This document shows positions 1 to 7,811 of a DNA stretch of 64,000 bases, piece after piece (position 1 is the first letter of the stretch; the number at the start of each line of letters is the position of its first letter). The translations under genes were made by a program, and so were the position numbers. Under the pieces are notes generated by a model. It was not told where the DNA came from, searched no databases, and saw only the letters and a program-made list of their open reading frames with translations. The stretch comes from Streptomyces sp. WMMB 322 (GTDB lineage Bacteria > Actinomycetota > Actinomycetes > Streptomycetales > Streptomycetaceae), in assembly GCF_900090145.1 (NCBI RefSeq), contig NZ_FMHI01000011.1, positions 124,001 through 188,000 on the forward strand, read 5' to 3'.

Positions 1-773
1 AGGGCCACCAGGTCGAACGTGCCCAGGGCCGCCAACCACGCGGGATCGGGGGCGACTTCGCCGTACACGCGCAGCCGCGCGATCCCTCCGTCGGGGTGCT
101 GGTTGACGCGCAGATGCGTGAAGCGGCGGTCGTCGTCGACGGTGAAGCCGTTGGCGGCGTGACCCCCGATGACGGTCTCCGGGACGAGGACCGTCCAGTC
201 GGTCGCCTCGTCGAGCAGTTCCTCCGGCGAGGGCGCGCCGGGCACGCAGGCACCCTCCACGGAGACGGCTCGCGGGTAGTTGCCGCGGAAGTGGGCGGTG
301 TCGACGACGATCCCGTGCACGATGCCGGGAGCTCCCAGCCGCACGAGCGCCCAGTCGTGATCGTCCGCGGCGGGGTGCGGCGCCGCGGCACCGGCGCCGC
401 GGCGGCGGCGGGTCTCCCAGCCGTCCATGATCTTGCCCTTGTGGCCGAAGCGTTCGGGGTCGAACTCGGCGCGGTCCGGCTTCAGCAGGTTCTCGCGCTC
501 GGCGAAGAACTCGTCGTTGGCGGCGGTGACTCCGGCGCCGAGCCGGCGGTCGGCAAGATCCGGGAGGTGGGCGAAGGGGAATTCGGCGGTGCGGTAGTCG
601 GCGTACGGGTCGCCGCCCCGGTACGGGTTCGCGTCGCCGGTGAAGCGCGGAAGTCCCTCGCCGGGGCGGGCGTCGGGGCCCGTGGCCGGCGCGGCCCCGG
701 TGGCGGGGGCGGGGGCGGAAGCCGGGGGGCGGCCGGAAGCGGTGGCAGGGCCGGGGTGCCGCGTGTCTGTCAT
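1..773 (-). CDS. alc: Allantoicase, C-terminus cut by window edge
   Basis: Hydrolyses allantoate to ureidoglycolate and urea in the cytoplasm, the step after allantoinase. The first 257 codons are visible. A variable Ala/Pro/Gly-rich lead of about 35 residues is followed by a typical allantoicase repeat with FTGDANPYRGGDPYADYR, NDEFFAERENLL, GKIMDGWETRRRR and DWALVRLGAPG. The ATG at 773 overlaps the stop of allantoinase by four bases (ATGA), so the two genes are translationally coupled. The second half of the protein lies outside the window. Family assignment is secure; the exact start is fairly secure because of the ATGA overlap. Confidence 0.95.
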   Translation of the reverse strand, partial: MTDTRHPGPATASGRPPASAPAPATGAAPATGPDARPGEGLPRFTGDANPYRGGDPYADYRTAEFPFAHLPDLADRRLGAGVTAANDEFFAERENLLKPDRAEFDPERFGHKGKIMDGWETRRRRGAGAAAPHPAADDHDWALVRLGAPGIVHGIVVDTAHFRGNYPRAVSVEGACVPGAPSPEELLDEATDWTVLVPETVIGGHAANGFTVDDDRRFTHLRVNQHPDGGIARLRVYGEVAPDPAWLAALGTFDLVA

Positions 774-2209
774 GCCGTGGGCCTCTCGATCCTCTCGGTC
801 CTTCCGGGCCGCCCGGGTCCGGTGGCGGCGGGGCGCTCGGCTGAGCCGGGGTACCCGCCCGCGCCGGGGTGCCCGGTCCGCTCGATCAGCCGTCCGGTCC
901 GTCTCAGCGGGCGGCCGTCCTCGGCGATCTTCTGCCCGCGCAGCCACGTCGCCCGTACGACGCCGTGCAGCGTGCGGCCCGCGTAGGCGGTGACGGGGTT
1001 GCGGTGGTGCAGCCGCGCAGGGTCGACGGTGAAGCTCTCCTCGGGCGCGAGGAGGGCGAAGTCCGCGTCGTGGCCGGGCGCGACGGCGCCCTTGCGCCCG
1101 TCCAGCCCGGCGAGCCGGGCGGGCCCCGAGGACATCCAGCGCACGACGTCGTCCAGCGTGTGTCCCCGTCTGCGTGCCTCCGTCCACACCGCCGGGAGGC
1201 CGAGCTGGAGCGAGGAGATGCCGCCCCACGCCGTACCGAAGTCGCCGTCCTTGAGCTCGGCGGTGCAGGGCGAGTGGTCGGAGACCACGCAGTCGACGGT
1301 CCCGTCGGCCAGCCCCTGCCACAGGGCGTCCTGGTTGGCCCGCTCGCGGATGGGCGGGCAGCACTTGAACTCCGTTGCGCCGTCCGGGACTTCCTCGGCG
1401 CTGAGGGTGAGGAAGTGGGGGCAGGTCTCGACGGTGAGCGCCACGCCCTCCCGGCGCGCCCGCGCGATGACGGGCAGCGCGTCGCCGGAGGACAGGTGCA
1501 GCACGTGCACGCGTGCGTCCAGCTTCCGCGCCAGGCCGACGAGGCGGTCGACGGCATCGTTCTCCGCGGCGCGCGGACGGGAGGCGAGGAAGCCGGCATA
1601 GGCGGGGCCGCCGCTCTGCGGCGCCGAGGCCAGCCGCCCGGGGTCCTCGGCGTGCACGATGAGCAGGCCGCCGAGGCCCGCGATCTCGGTGAGCGCCGAC
1701 TCCAGCTCGGCCGGGCCGAGTTCGGGGAACTCCTCGACGCCGGAGGGCGAGAGGAAGCACTTGAATCCGAAGACGCCCGCCTCGTGGAGGGGACGCAGGT
1801 CCGCCACGTTGCCCGGGATCGCGCCGCCCCAGAAGCCGGTGTCGACGTGGACCTGGGCGTATGCGGTCTCCTGCTTCGTGCGGAGGTGGGGGACCGTGGT
1901 GGTCGGCGGGAGGGAGTTGAGCGGCATGTCGAGGAGCGTGGTGATGCCGCCCGCCGCGGCGGCGCGGGTGGCGGTGGTGAAGCCCTCCCACTCGGTGCGC
2001 CCCGGGTCGTTGACGTGCACGTGGGTGTCGACGAGTCCGGGTAGCACCGCGTCGTCACCCGCGTCCACCAGCTGCGCCCCGTCCGGCACCCGCGCGTCGT
2101 ACGGTCCGACCTCGGTGATTCTGCCGTCCGCGACGCTCACCGACGCCGCCCGCGTACCCTCGGGTGTGACGACGCGCGCCGAGCGCAGGACGAGTTGGAC
2201 GCCGGGCAC
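770..2209 (-). CDS. allB: Allantoinase
   Basis: Zinc amidohydrolase opening the hydantoin ring of allantoin to give allantoate. The 479-residue protein has the dihydroorotase-like pattern: GLVDTHVHVNDPGRTEWEG (metal-binding HxH), FKCFLSPSG (carbamylated lysine region), IVHAEDP, VHVLHLSS, ETCPHFLTL and VSDHSP. The GTG at 2209 is chosen because GAGAGGGG lies just upstream and the family's usual start aligns there; an upstream in-frame extension of about 26 codons looks non-coding. First gene of an allB-alc operon, divergent from the IclR regulator, with three palindromes in the shared 222-bp spacer. Confidence 0.96.
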   Translation of the reverse strand: MPGVQLVLRSARVVTPEGTRAASVSVADGRITEVGPYDARVPDGAQLVDAGDDAVLPGLVDTHVHVNDPGRTEWEGFTTATRAAAAGGITTLLDMPLNSLPPTTTVPHLRTKQETAYAQVHVDTGFWGGAIPGNVADLRPLHEAGVFGFKCFLSPSGVEEFPELGPAELESALTEIAGLGGLLIVHAEDPGRLASAPQSGGPAYAGFLASRPRAAENDAVDRLVGLARKLDARVHVLHLSSGDALPVIARARREGVALTVETCPHFLTLSAEEVPDGATEFKCCPPIRERANQDALWQGLADGTVDCVVSDHSPCTAELKDGDFGTAWGGISSLQLGLPAVWTEARRRGHTLDDVVRWMSSGPARLAGLDGRKGAVAPGHDADFALLAPEESFTVDPARLHHRNPVTAYAGRTLHGVVRATWLRGQKIAEDGRPLRRTGRLIERTGHPGAGGYPGSAERPAATGPGRPGRTERIERPTA

Positions 2210-2225
2210 CTGACCACCCCTCTCT

Positions 2226-2240
2226 TCAACATTCTGTTGA
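2226..2240. promoter_or_regulatory. 15-bp palindrome TCAACA-N3-TGTTGA upstream of allB
   Basis: TCAACATTCTGTTGA, perfect six-base arms with a three-base centre, ends 17 bp upstream of the allB start. The same arms recur at 22131-22145 before uraD, and the left arm recurs at 5770-5784 before malate synthase. Inferred operator for a pathway regulator, perhaps the neighbouring IclR protein. Confidence 0.6.
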
Positions 2241-2293
2241 TGCCAGATCCTCTTGGCAGATCCCTGCCACGTCAAGACGTCAGCCATGGCGGA

Positions 2294-2308
2294 TTCCGCT
2301 CAATGGAA
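2294..2308. promoter_or_regulatory. 15-bp palindrome TTCC-N7-GGAA between allB and the IclR gene
   Basis: TTCCGCTCAATGGAA, a 15-bp dyad of the class that also occurs before malate synthase (5788-5802) and hydroxypyruvate isomerase (24489-24524). It sits in the divergent spacer and could serve both promoters. Inferred AllR-type operator. Confidence 0.6.
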
Positions 2309-2314
2309 GTACTA

Positions 2315-2329
2315 TTCCGCATTGCAGAA
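2315..2329. promoter_or_regulatory. 15-bp palindrome TTCCGCATTGCAGAA, second IclR-type box
   Basis: Near-perfect dyad: TTCCGCA, central T, TGCAGAA, with one mismatched pair. It starts 21 bp after the start of the previous box, about two helical turns, as expected for paired IclR dimers. Inferred. Confidence 0.6.
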
Positions 2330-2431
2330 GCAATGCCGTCTCCGGTCCGGGTGCACGCAGGGCCGGCGGTCACGGGGCCCGGTGATCGTGTGCCGGTAGC
2401 ATGCGCCCCACCCGCAGGAAAGGAACGCGAC

Positions 2432-3250
2432 GTGCCGTCGTCCGACCGGCGAAACCCCGCCACCGCCGCCAGCACCTCTGCCTCCACGGGGCAGTCGGGC
2501 GGCGTCCAGTCCCTCGAGCGCGCCTTCGACCTGCTGGAGCGGATGGCCGACGCCGGCGGCGAGGTCGGGCTGAGCGAACTCTCCGGCACCAGCGGACTGC
2601 CCCTGCCCACCATCCACCGGCTGATGCGCACCCTCGTGGCCTGCGGCTACGTACGCCAGCAGCCCAACCGCCGCTACGCACTCGGCCCCCGCCTCATCCG
2701 CCTCGGCGAAAGCTCCTCCCGGCTGCTGGGCACATGGGCGCGGCCGCACCTCGCGCGGCTCGTCGAGGAGACGGGCGAGACCGCCAACATGGCGCTGCTC
2801 GACGGCGACGAGGTGGTCTACGTGGCGCAGGTGCCCTCGCGGCACTCGATGCGGATGTTCACGGAGGTCGGACGGCGCGTGCTGCCGCATTCCACGGGCG
2901 TCGGCAAGGCGCTGCTGGCCGGCAGCTCACCGGACGAGGTGCGCGCGGTGCTCGCCCGCACGGGCATGCCCGCCGCGACCGAGCGGACCATCACCACGCC
3001 GGAGGGCTTCCTCGCGGCGCTGGAACACGTCCGCGAGGTGGGCTACGCGACGGACGACAACGAGCAGGAGCTCGGGGTGCGCTGCATCGCCGTCTCGGTG
3101 CCCGATTCCCCGACGGCGGCGGCGATTTCGATCTCCGGGCCGGCCGGCAGGGTCACGGAGGCCGCGACCGACAAGTTCGTACCGCTGATGCACGAGGTGG
3201 CCGAGCAGCTCTCGAAGGCCCTCGCGAGCAACGGCGCCACGGGGGGCTGA
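2432..3250 (+). CDS. allR: IclR-family regulator, probable AllR
   Basis: Transcriptional regulator of 272 residues. An N-terminal IclR winged helix-turn-helix (about residues 25-85: SLERAFDLLERMA, LPTIHRLMRTLVACGYV) is followed by an IclR effector-binding domain with GVGKALLAG and an R-C-I-A-V segment near the end (LGVRCIAVSVPD). GTG at 2432 follows AGGAAAGGAA with good spacing; upstream in-frame codons look like spacer DNA. Divergent from allB-alc. An IclR-type AllR repressor responding to allantoin-pathway metabolites is known in Streptomyces coelicolor in the same gene neighbourhood, so AllR is the best assignment; effector identity is inferred. Confidence 0.88.
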   Translation: MPSSDRRNPATAASTSASTGQSGGVQSLERAFDLLERMADAGGEVGLSELSGTSGLPLPTIHRLMRTLVACGYVRQQPNRRYALGPRLIRLGESSSRLLGTWARPHLARLVEETGETANMALLDGDEVVYVAQVPSRHSMRMFTEVGRRVLPHSTGVGKALLAGSSPDEVRAVLARTGMPAATERTITTPEGFLAALEHVREVGYATDDNEQELGVRCIAVSVPDSPTAAAISISGPAGRVTEAATDKFVPLMHEVAEQLSKALASNGATGG

Positions 3251-3510
3251 CGGCGCCTGCCACCGGGGGCCGTACCGGCCGACGGCGACCGGGCGCCGAC
3301 GGACCTGGCCCGGCCTGAGACCGGTGCCCGGCTCAGCCGGTCCGGGGACTGCCGTCCCTGCCGCGCCTCTGCCGTTTCCTGCGCAGACCGGTGCCCGTTC
3401 TGTCGTCGCTGCGGCTGCGCGTCACCGCGAACGCCGTCCCTGACGGTCCCCCCGCACCGCGTTCCGGGTCGGCTTCCGGTGCGCGAGCCGCGGGCGTCCG
3501 TGAAGCGCCG

Positions 3511-3538
3511 GCCTGTCCGGGTGTGGGCCCGGACAGGC
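3511..3538 (+). terminator. Strong hairpin downstream of the IclR gene
   Basis: GCCTGTCCGGG and CCCGGACAGGC form an 11-bp stem around a 6-base loop, followed by TTTCGG. It lies 260 bp after the IclR stop in an otherwise featureless 530-bp gap (3251-3783) and is a plausible actinobacterial terminator without a long U tract. Confidence 0.55.
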
Positions 3539-3783
3539 TTTCGGCTTCCCGGGCCGCCTCAAAGCTCGCCCCAACCGCCCCTCACCGGCCACCGGTTGGG
3601 CCCGCACGTCATCGGCATGTAAGGAGTCGGACGATTCCCTTACGGCAACCCGCGAGCCGCTCGTGCACTGCACCGGTTGCGGCCGACGGGCGGGGCCGCC
3701 GGCCCGTCCCAGGCTGTACGCTCCGATCACCCCGCCGGGCGGCAACCCCCGGACGACCGAACTCATCAGCGTGAGGAGTCCTC

Positions 3784-4104
3784 ATGAGCTACGGCCCGCC
3801 CCCCGAACCGAACGCCTCGGTCCCGCATCCGGGCGGAGGGGCTGCCGCGGACCGCCCCAAGGGGTTCGGGGCGGCGGTTGCCGCGGTCGTCCTCGGCCTT
3901 GCCGGATGTGTGCTGCCGCTCCTCCCGATGGACCTGACCGGCGTGCGTGCCTATGTCGGCCTGCCGTCCGGGGTGGGCGGGATCATCCTCGCGATCGTCG
4001 CCTACCGCGGGCACAGCCGCGGCAAGCCGCTGGCCATGACCGGCGCGATCCTGTCCGCCCTCGCCCTGGTCCTCTGGATGATCATGACCGTCGGTCAAGC
4101 CTGA
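3784..4104 (+). CDS. Small membrane protein, DUF4190-like
   Basis: 106-residue protein with a Pro/Gly-rich N-terminus (residues 1-25) and two to three hydrophobic segments: GFGAAVAAVVLGLAGCVLPL, a short central one around VGGIILAIVAYR, and GAILSALALVLWMIMTV. The alternation of Ala/Gly-rich helices with short loops resembles DUF4190-type actinobacterial membrane proteins, though the similarity is only to the general pattern. GTGAGGAG precedes the ATG. Monocistronic. Function unknown. Confidence 0.75.
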   Translation: MSYGPPPEPNASVPHPGGGAAADRPKGFGAAVAAVVLGLAGCVLPLLPMDLTGVRAYVGLPSGVGGIILAIVAYRGHSRGKPLAMTGAILSALALVLWMIMTVGQA

Positions 4105-4185
4105 CGCGGGCCCGGGCCGCGTCGAAGGCTTCGCCGGCAGCCTCGTCCGTACGGGGCGGCCCGGCGAACTCCCGGTAGACAGAGC

Positions 4186-4524
4186 TCAGTTGGCGCCCTG
4201 GAAGCCCAGCGGTTCGCCGAAGAGCTCCATCGCGTTGCGCAGGGCCGTGAGCGCATCCGCGAGAGCGCTCACCGAGCCTATGGCGGCGAGGATCTGGAGC
4301 AGGGAGTTGCGCAGCTCGTCGGCCGTCGGAGCGCCCTCGGCGACCCGGGCGGCGAGAGCGGTGAGTTCGTCCTCGGCCGCATGCCTGTCGTACAACCGGG
4401 CCGGGTAGGCGTCCAGTTCGGCCCGCAGACGGGCAATGGCAGCGCTCAGCCCGGCGACCCGGGGATCATCCCCGGTGTCGGCCACAGGTATCGCACGCTG
4501 CTCAACGGCATCGCTTCGCGCCAC
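4186..4524 (-). CDS. DUF5955-like hypothetical protein
   Basis: 112-residue acidic helical protein with DPRVAGLSAAIARLRAELD, an AEDELTAL segment and a C-terminal GSVSALADALTALRNAMELF helix. This pattern matches the Streptomyces DUF5955 family as I recall it. The GTG at 4524 follows a GGGGG tract; a longer in-frame extension to 4677 has no family-like sequence. It is divergent from the MocA-like gene. Function unknown; no membrane segment or catalytic motif is visible. Confidence 0.65.
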   Translation of the reverse strand: MARSDAVEQRAIPVADTGDDPRVAGLSAAIARLRAELDAYPARLYDRHAAEDELTALAARVAEGAPTADELRNSLLQILAAIGSVSALADALTALRNAMELFGEPLGFQGAN

Positions 4525-4881
4525 GATTCGCCCCCACAGTGATGATGCCGCGCACCCGCCCCCCACAGGATCGAACGCGACCGGCTGCCCACAATTAAAC
4601 GCCACTCTCCGCACATCACGCCACACAGAGCGCGAAATTCGGGGCGTGAAGCACCAAGTTCGCAACGCCTTGCGCAACTCGTGCGCAATCGTGCCTTATG
4701 GAGGTACGCCGGCTTCCGGTCGCCGACACGCCGCCTTCCGGCAAAGGTGCACCACCGCCGGGGTGCGCGACGGGCGGCGAGACTGCGGGAAGCAGCCGGG
4801 CAGGCGCAGAGGCGGGCCCGGCATTGGACCGGCCCGGCGTGGGACCGGCCCGGGACGGGCACGGCAGGAGAAGAGGTCAGG

Positions 4882-5517
4882 ATGACTGGCGAGCGGTACG
4901 AGGACGAGGACCGGGCCGCCCCAGCGGTGGCCGGGCTGCTGCTCGCGGCGGGCGGGGGACGGCGCCTGGGCGGCCGCCCCAAGGCCCTGTTGCCGTTGCA
5001 CGGGAGGCCGTTGGTCGAGCACGCGGTGCGGACGCTGCGCGCGGGCGGCTGCGACCGCGTACACGTGGTGCTGGGCGCGGCCGCTGGACAGGTACGCGCG
5101 CGGGCCGAACTCTCCGGCTGCACGGTGCTCGACAACCCGTACTGGGAGTCGGGGATGGGCTCCTCGCTGCGGCTCGGCCTCGACTCCCTGACCGGTACGG
5201 GCACGGACGCGGCGGTTGTGCTGCTCGTCGACCAGCCGTGGATCGGTGCCGGCGCCGTCTCCCGCGTGCGCTCGGTCTGCCGCTCGCCCGCCACGCTGGC
5301 GGCCGCGTCGTACGGCGGGCGCCGCGGCCATCCGGTGCTGTTCGGGGCGGACCACTGGGCGGGGATCGCGGCGAGCGCGGAGGGCGACCGGGGCGCTCGG
5401 GCGTATCTGCGCCCGCGCTCGGACGAGATCGAGCTGGTCGAGTGCGGCGACATCGCCGATCCGGCGGACATCGACACTCCCGTGGACCTGGAACGCCTGA
5501 AGGACTCGGGCCCGTGA
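4882..5517 (+). CDS. MocA/MobA-like nucleotidyltransferase
   Basis: 211-residue GT-A-fold nucleotidyltransferase. It has the N-terminal nucleotide-binding signature GLLLAAGGGRRLGGRPKALL (near residue 18), LVEHAVRTLRAGG, the NPYWESGMGSSLRLGL segment and an LLVDQPW metal-site region. Proteins of this type attach CMP or GMP to molybdopterin, or guanylate other small molecules. With a xanthine dehydrogenase operon and XdhC in the same window, molybdopterin cytidylyltransferase (MocA) is the most economical guess, but the substrate cannot be read from the sequence. ATG at 4882 is preceded by GAGGTCAGG. Confidence 0.8.
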   Translation: MTGERYEDEDRAAPAVAGLLLAAGGGRRLGGRPKALLPLHGRPLVEHAVRTLRAGGCDRVHVVLGAAAGQVRARAELSGCTVLDNPYWESGMGSSLRLGLDSLTGTGTDAAVVLLVDQPWIGAGAVSRVRSVCRSPATLAAASYGGRRGHPVLFGADHWAGIAASAEGDRGARAYLRPRSDEIELVECGDIADPADIDTPVDLERLKDSGP

Positions 5518-5769
5518 ACGGGCGGAACGCGGGCCGGCCCGTGCCCGGGCGGACTCGATACGGGCGTGGACCCACCGACCGCATTCCGGCGGCGAGTCGG
5601 GGGCACAAGGCGAGTGCCGGAGCGCCGGGCGACCCGCGGGTTTCGCGGGGCGGAGCCGCGGAACCCACCCTCCGTCAGCGCCTCACCGACGGGCGGCACA
5701 GGCACCGGCTCCGGCTTGGCACTCCGGGCCACCGGTCGGAGCGCGGAACGGGTGAGAGATGTCTCGACA

Positions 5770-5784
5770 TCAACAGACCCTTGA
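5770..5784. promoter_or_regulatory. TCAA-N7-TTGA element upstream of malate synthase
   Basis: TCAACAGACCCTTGA. The left arm TCAACA equals that of the allB and uraD palindromes, the right arm keeps only TTGA. It is 165 bp before the aceB start and 3 bp from a TTCC-N7-GGAA box. Inferred weak or variant operator. Confidence 0.4.
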
Positions 5785-5787
5785 TTA

Positions 5788-5802
5788 TTCCGCCATAAGG
5801 AA
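5788..5802. promoter_or_regulatory. TTCC-N7-GGAA box upstream of malate synthase
   Basis: TTCCGCCATAAGGAA, a 15-bp dyad of the class at 2294-2308. It lies in the only AT-rich part of the 430-bp gap before aceB, where the promoter is expected. Inferred IclR-type operator linking malate synthase to the allantoin genes. Confidence 0.55.
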
Positions 5803-5948
5803 ACTAGTCTCCACTGTTCAGAAAGTGTTTGGGCTCTCGCGTTCGAGACCCGGACCGCTTCCACGAGCGCCGCTCGGCCCGCGGCACTCCGTGCCGAACG
5901 CACGCGACCGGCGGCCGTGACCGCACGCCGCCCTAAGGAGTGACCACC

Positions 5949-7577
5949 ATGCCCGCAGGAGCGTCCTCAGCCGTCGAGATCGTCGATGCGCCTCCCGTGG
6001 AGCGCCAGGAGGAGGTGCTCACCGGGCCCGCTCTGGAGTTCCTGGCCGCCCTGCACCGCCGGTTCACACCGAGCCGCGAGGAACTGATGACCCAGCGCGC
6101 GGAGCGCCGGGCGGAGATCGCCCGCACCTCCGCCCTCGACTTCCTCCCCAACACCGCCGCCATCCGCGAGGGTGACTGGCAGGTGGCCCCGTGCCCCGAG
6201 GCGCTGTTGGACCGCCGCGTCGAGATCACCGGTCCCACCGACCGCAAGATGACCGTCAACGCGTGCAACTCCGGCGCCAAGGTGTGGCTCGCCGACTTCG
6301 AGGACGCCTCCGCCCCGACGTGGGAGAACGTCGTCGGCGGGCAGCTCAATCTGATCTCCGCCTACGAGCGCACCATCGACTTCACCGACGAGAACTCGGG
6401 CAAGTCCTACAAGCTCGGCCCGGCCGAGGATATGCCCGCCGTCGTGATGCGCCCGCGCGGATGGCACCTGAACGAGCGGCATCTGCGGGTGGACGGCGAG
6501 CAAGTGCCGGGCGCCCTCGTCGACTTCGGCCTCTACTTCTTCCACAACGCCCAGCGCCTCATCGACATGGGCAAGGGCCCCTACTTCTACCTGCCCAAGC
6601 TGGAGTCGCACCTCGAGGCGCGGCTGTGGAACGAGGTCTTCGTCTTCGCCCAGGACCACTGCGGCATCCCGCAGAGCACCGTCCGGGCCACCGTGCTGAT
6701 CGAGACGATCACCGCGGCGTACGAGATGGACGAGATCCTCTACGAACTGCGCGACCACGCCTCGGGGCTGAACGCCGGCCGCTGGGACTACCTCTTCTCC
6801 ATCGTGAAGAACTTCCGTGACGCCGGCGCCGAGTTCGTCCTGCCGGACCGCAACTCGGTGACGATGACCGCCCCGTTCATGCGGGCCTACACCGAACTCC
6901 TCGTGCGCACCTGCCACAAGCGCGGAGCCCACGCCATAGGGGGCATGGCCGCCCAGATCCCCAACCGGCGCGACCCCGAGGCCAACGAGAAGGCGTTCGC
7001 CAAGGTACGGGCCGACAAGGACCGCGAGGCCGCCGACGGCTTCGACGGCTCCTGGGTGGCGCACCCCGACCTGGTGAGCGTCGCGCAGGAATCCTTCGAC
7101 GCGGTGCTGGGCGACCGTCCGAACCAGAAGGACCGGCTGCGCGAGGACGTGGAGGTCACCGCCGCCGAACTCCTCGCCGTCGGCTCCACCGACGCGAAGC
7201 CGACGTACGCGGGCCTGCGCAACGCCGTCCAGGTCGGCACCCGCTACATCGAGGCGTGGCTGCGCGGCATGGGCGCCGTGGCCATCTTCGGCCTCATGGA
7301 GGACGCGGCCACCGCGGAGATCTCACGCTCGCAGATCTGGCAGTGGGTCAACGCCGGCGTGGTGCTGCCCGACACCCCCGAGGGCGAGCAGCGCGTCACT
7401 CCGGAGCTGGTGCGCCAGGTCGCCGAGATGGATCTGGCCGAGCTGCGCCGGGAGCTGGGCGACGAGGCCTTCGAGGCGGGCGAGTGGCAGCGGGCCCACG
7501 ACCTGCTGCTGCGGGTCGCGCTCGACGAGAAGTACGAGGAGTTCCTGACGCTTCCGGCGTACGAACTGCTGGGCTGA
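5949..7577 (+). CDS. aceB: Malate synthase A
   Basis: Condenses glyoxylate with acetyl-CoA to malate. At 542 residues it has the normal length of the A-type enzyme. Diagnostic segments are KMTVNACNSGAKVWLADFED, FGLYFFHNAQ and the signature RDHASGLNAGRWDYLFS near residue 270, followed by GGMAAQIPNRRD. AAGGAG at 5935-5940 fits the ATG at 5949 rather than the GTG at 5940 that it overlaps. No isocitrate lyase accompanies it; the allantoin genes and shared promoter motifs suggest that its job here is to consume purine-derived glyoxylate. Confidence 0.96.
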   Translation: MPAGASSAVEIVDAPPVERQEEVLTGPALEFLAALHRRFTPSREELMTQRAERRAEIARTSALDFLPNTAAIREGDWQVAPCPEALLDRRVEITGPTDRKMTVNACNSGAKVWLADFEDASAPTWENVVGGQLNLISAYERTIDFTDENSGKSYKLGPAEDMPAVVMRPRGWHLNERHLRVDGEQVPGALVDFGLYFFHNAQRLIDMGKGPYFYLPKLESHLEARLWNEVFVFAQDHCGIPQSTVRATVLIETITAAYEMDEILYELRDHASGLNAGRWDYLFSIVKNFRDAGAEFVLPDRNSVTMTAPFMRAYTELLVRTCHKRGAHAIGGMAAQIPNRRDPEANEKAFAKVRADKDREAADGFDGSWVAHPDLVSVAQESFDAVLGDRPNQKDRLREDVEVTAAELLAVGSTDAKPTYAGLRNAVQVGTRYIEAWLRGMGAVAIFGLMEDAATAEISRSQIWQWVNAGVVLPDTPEGEQRVTPELVRQVAEMDLAELRRELGDEAFEAGEWQRAHDLLLRVALDEKYEEFLTLPAYELLG

Positions 7578-7592
7578 GCCCGTCAGCCCAGT

Positions 7593-7662
7593 GCCGGGTC
7601 AGGAGATGAAGGGCTAGAATGCGCCTCCGGCGCCGCCTGCGCGCCCGACCTCCTGACCCGGC
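7593..7662 (+). terminator. Long inverted repeat after malate synthase
   Basis: GCCGGGTCAGGAG (7593-7605) and CTCCTGACCCGGC (7650-7662) are perfect 13-base complements separated by 44 bases. It begins 15 bases after the aceB stop. It may work as a transcription terminator with a large loop, but the loop itself contains a TAGAAT sequence that could be a -10 element for the next gene. Confidence 0.5.
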
Positions 7663-7811
7663 CCTCACGCTGCCGGGCGGCGCGGAGGCAGAGGTGATCT
7701 TCTTGTCATCGCGGGCGTGGTCCTTTGTCTGCCTTGTCGGCCTGTCCTTTCGTGGCGACGGTGGCGGGCCCGCGTGAGGGGCTCGCATCGTGTGCCCTGA
7801 GAGGATCGACG

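Noticed and set aside
5940..5942. GTG as start of malate synthase
   Set aside because: It overlaps the AAGGAG ribosome binding site; the ATG at 5949 has proper spacing.
7606..7649. tRNA or small RNA in the loop of the aceB-downstream repeat
   Set aside because: No cloverleaf or TTCGA/T-arm pattern could be folded by eye; treated as terminator-like repeat only.
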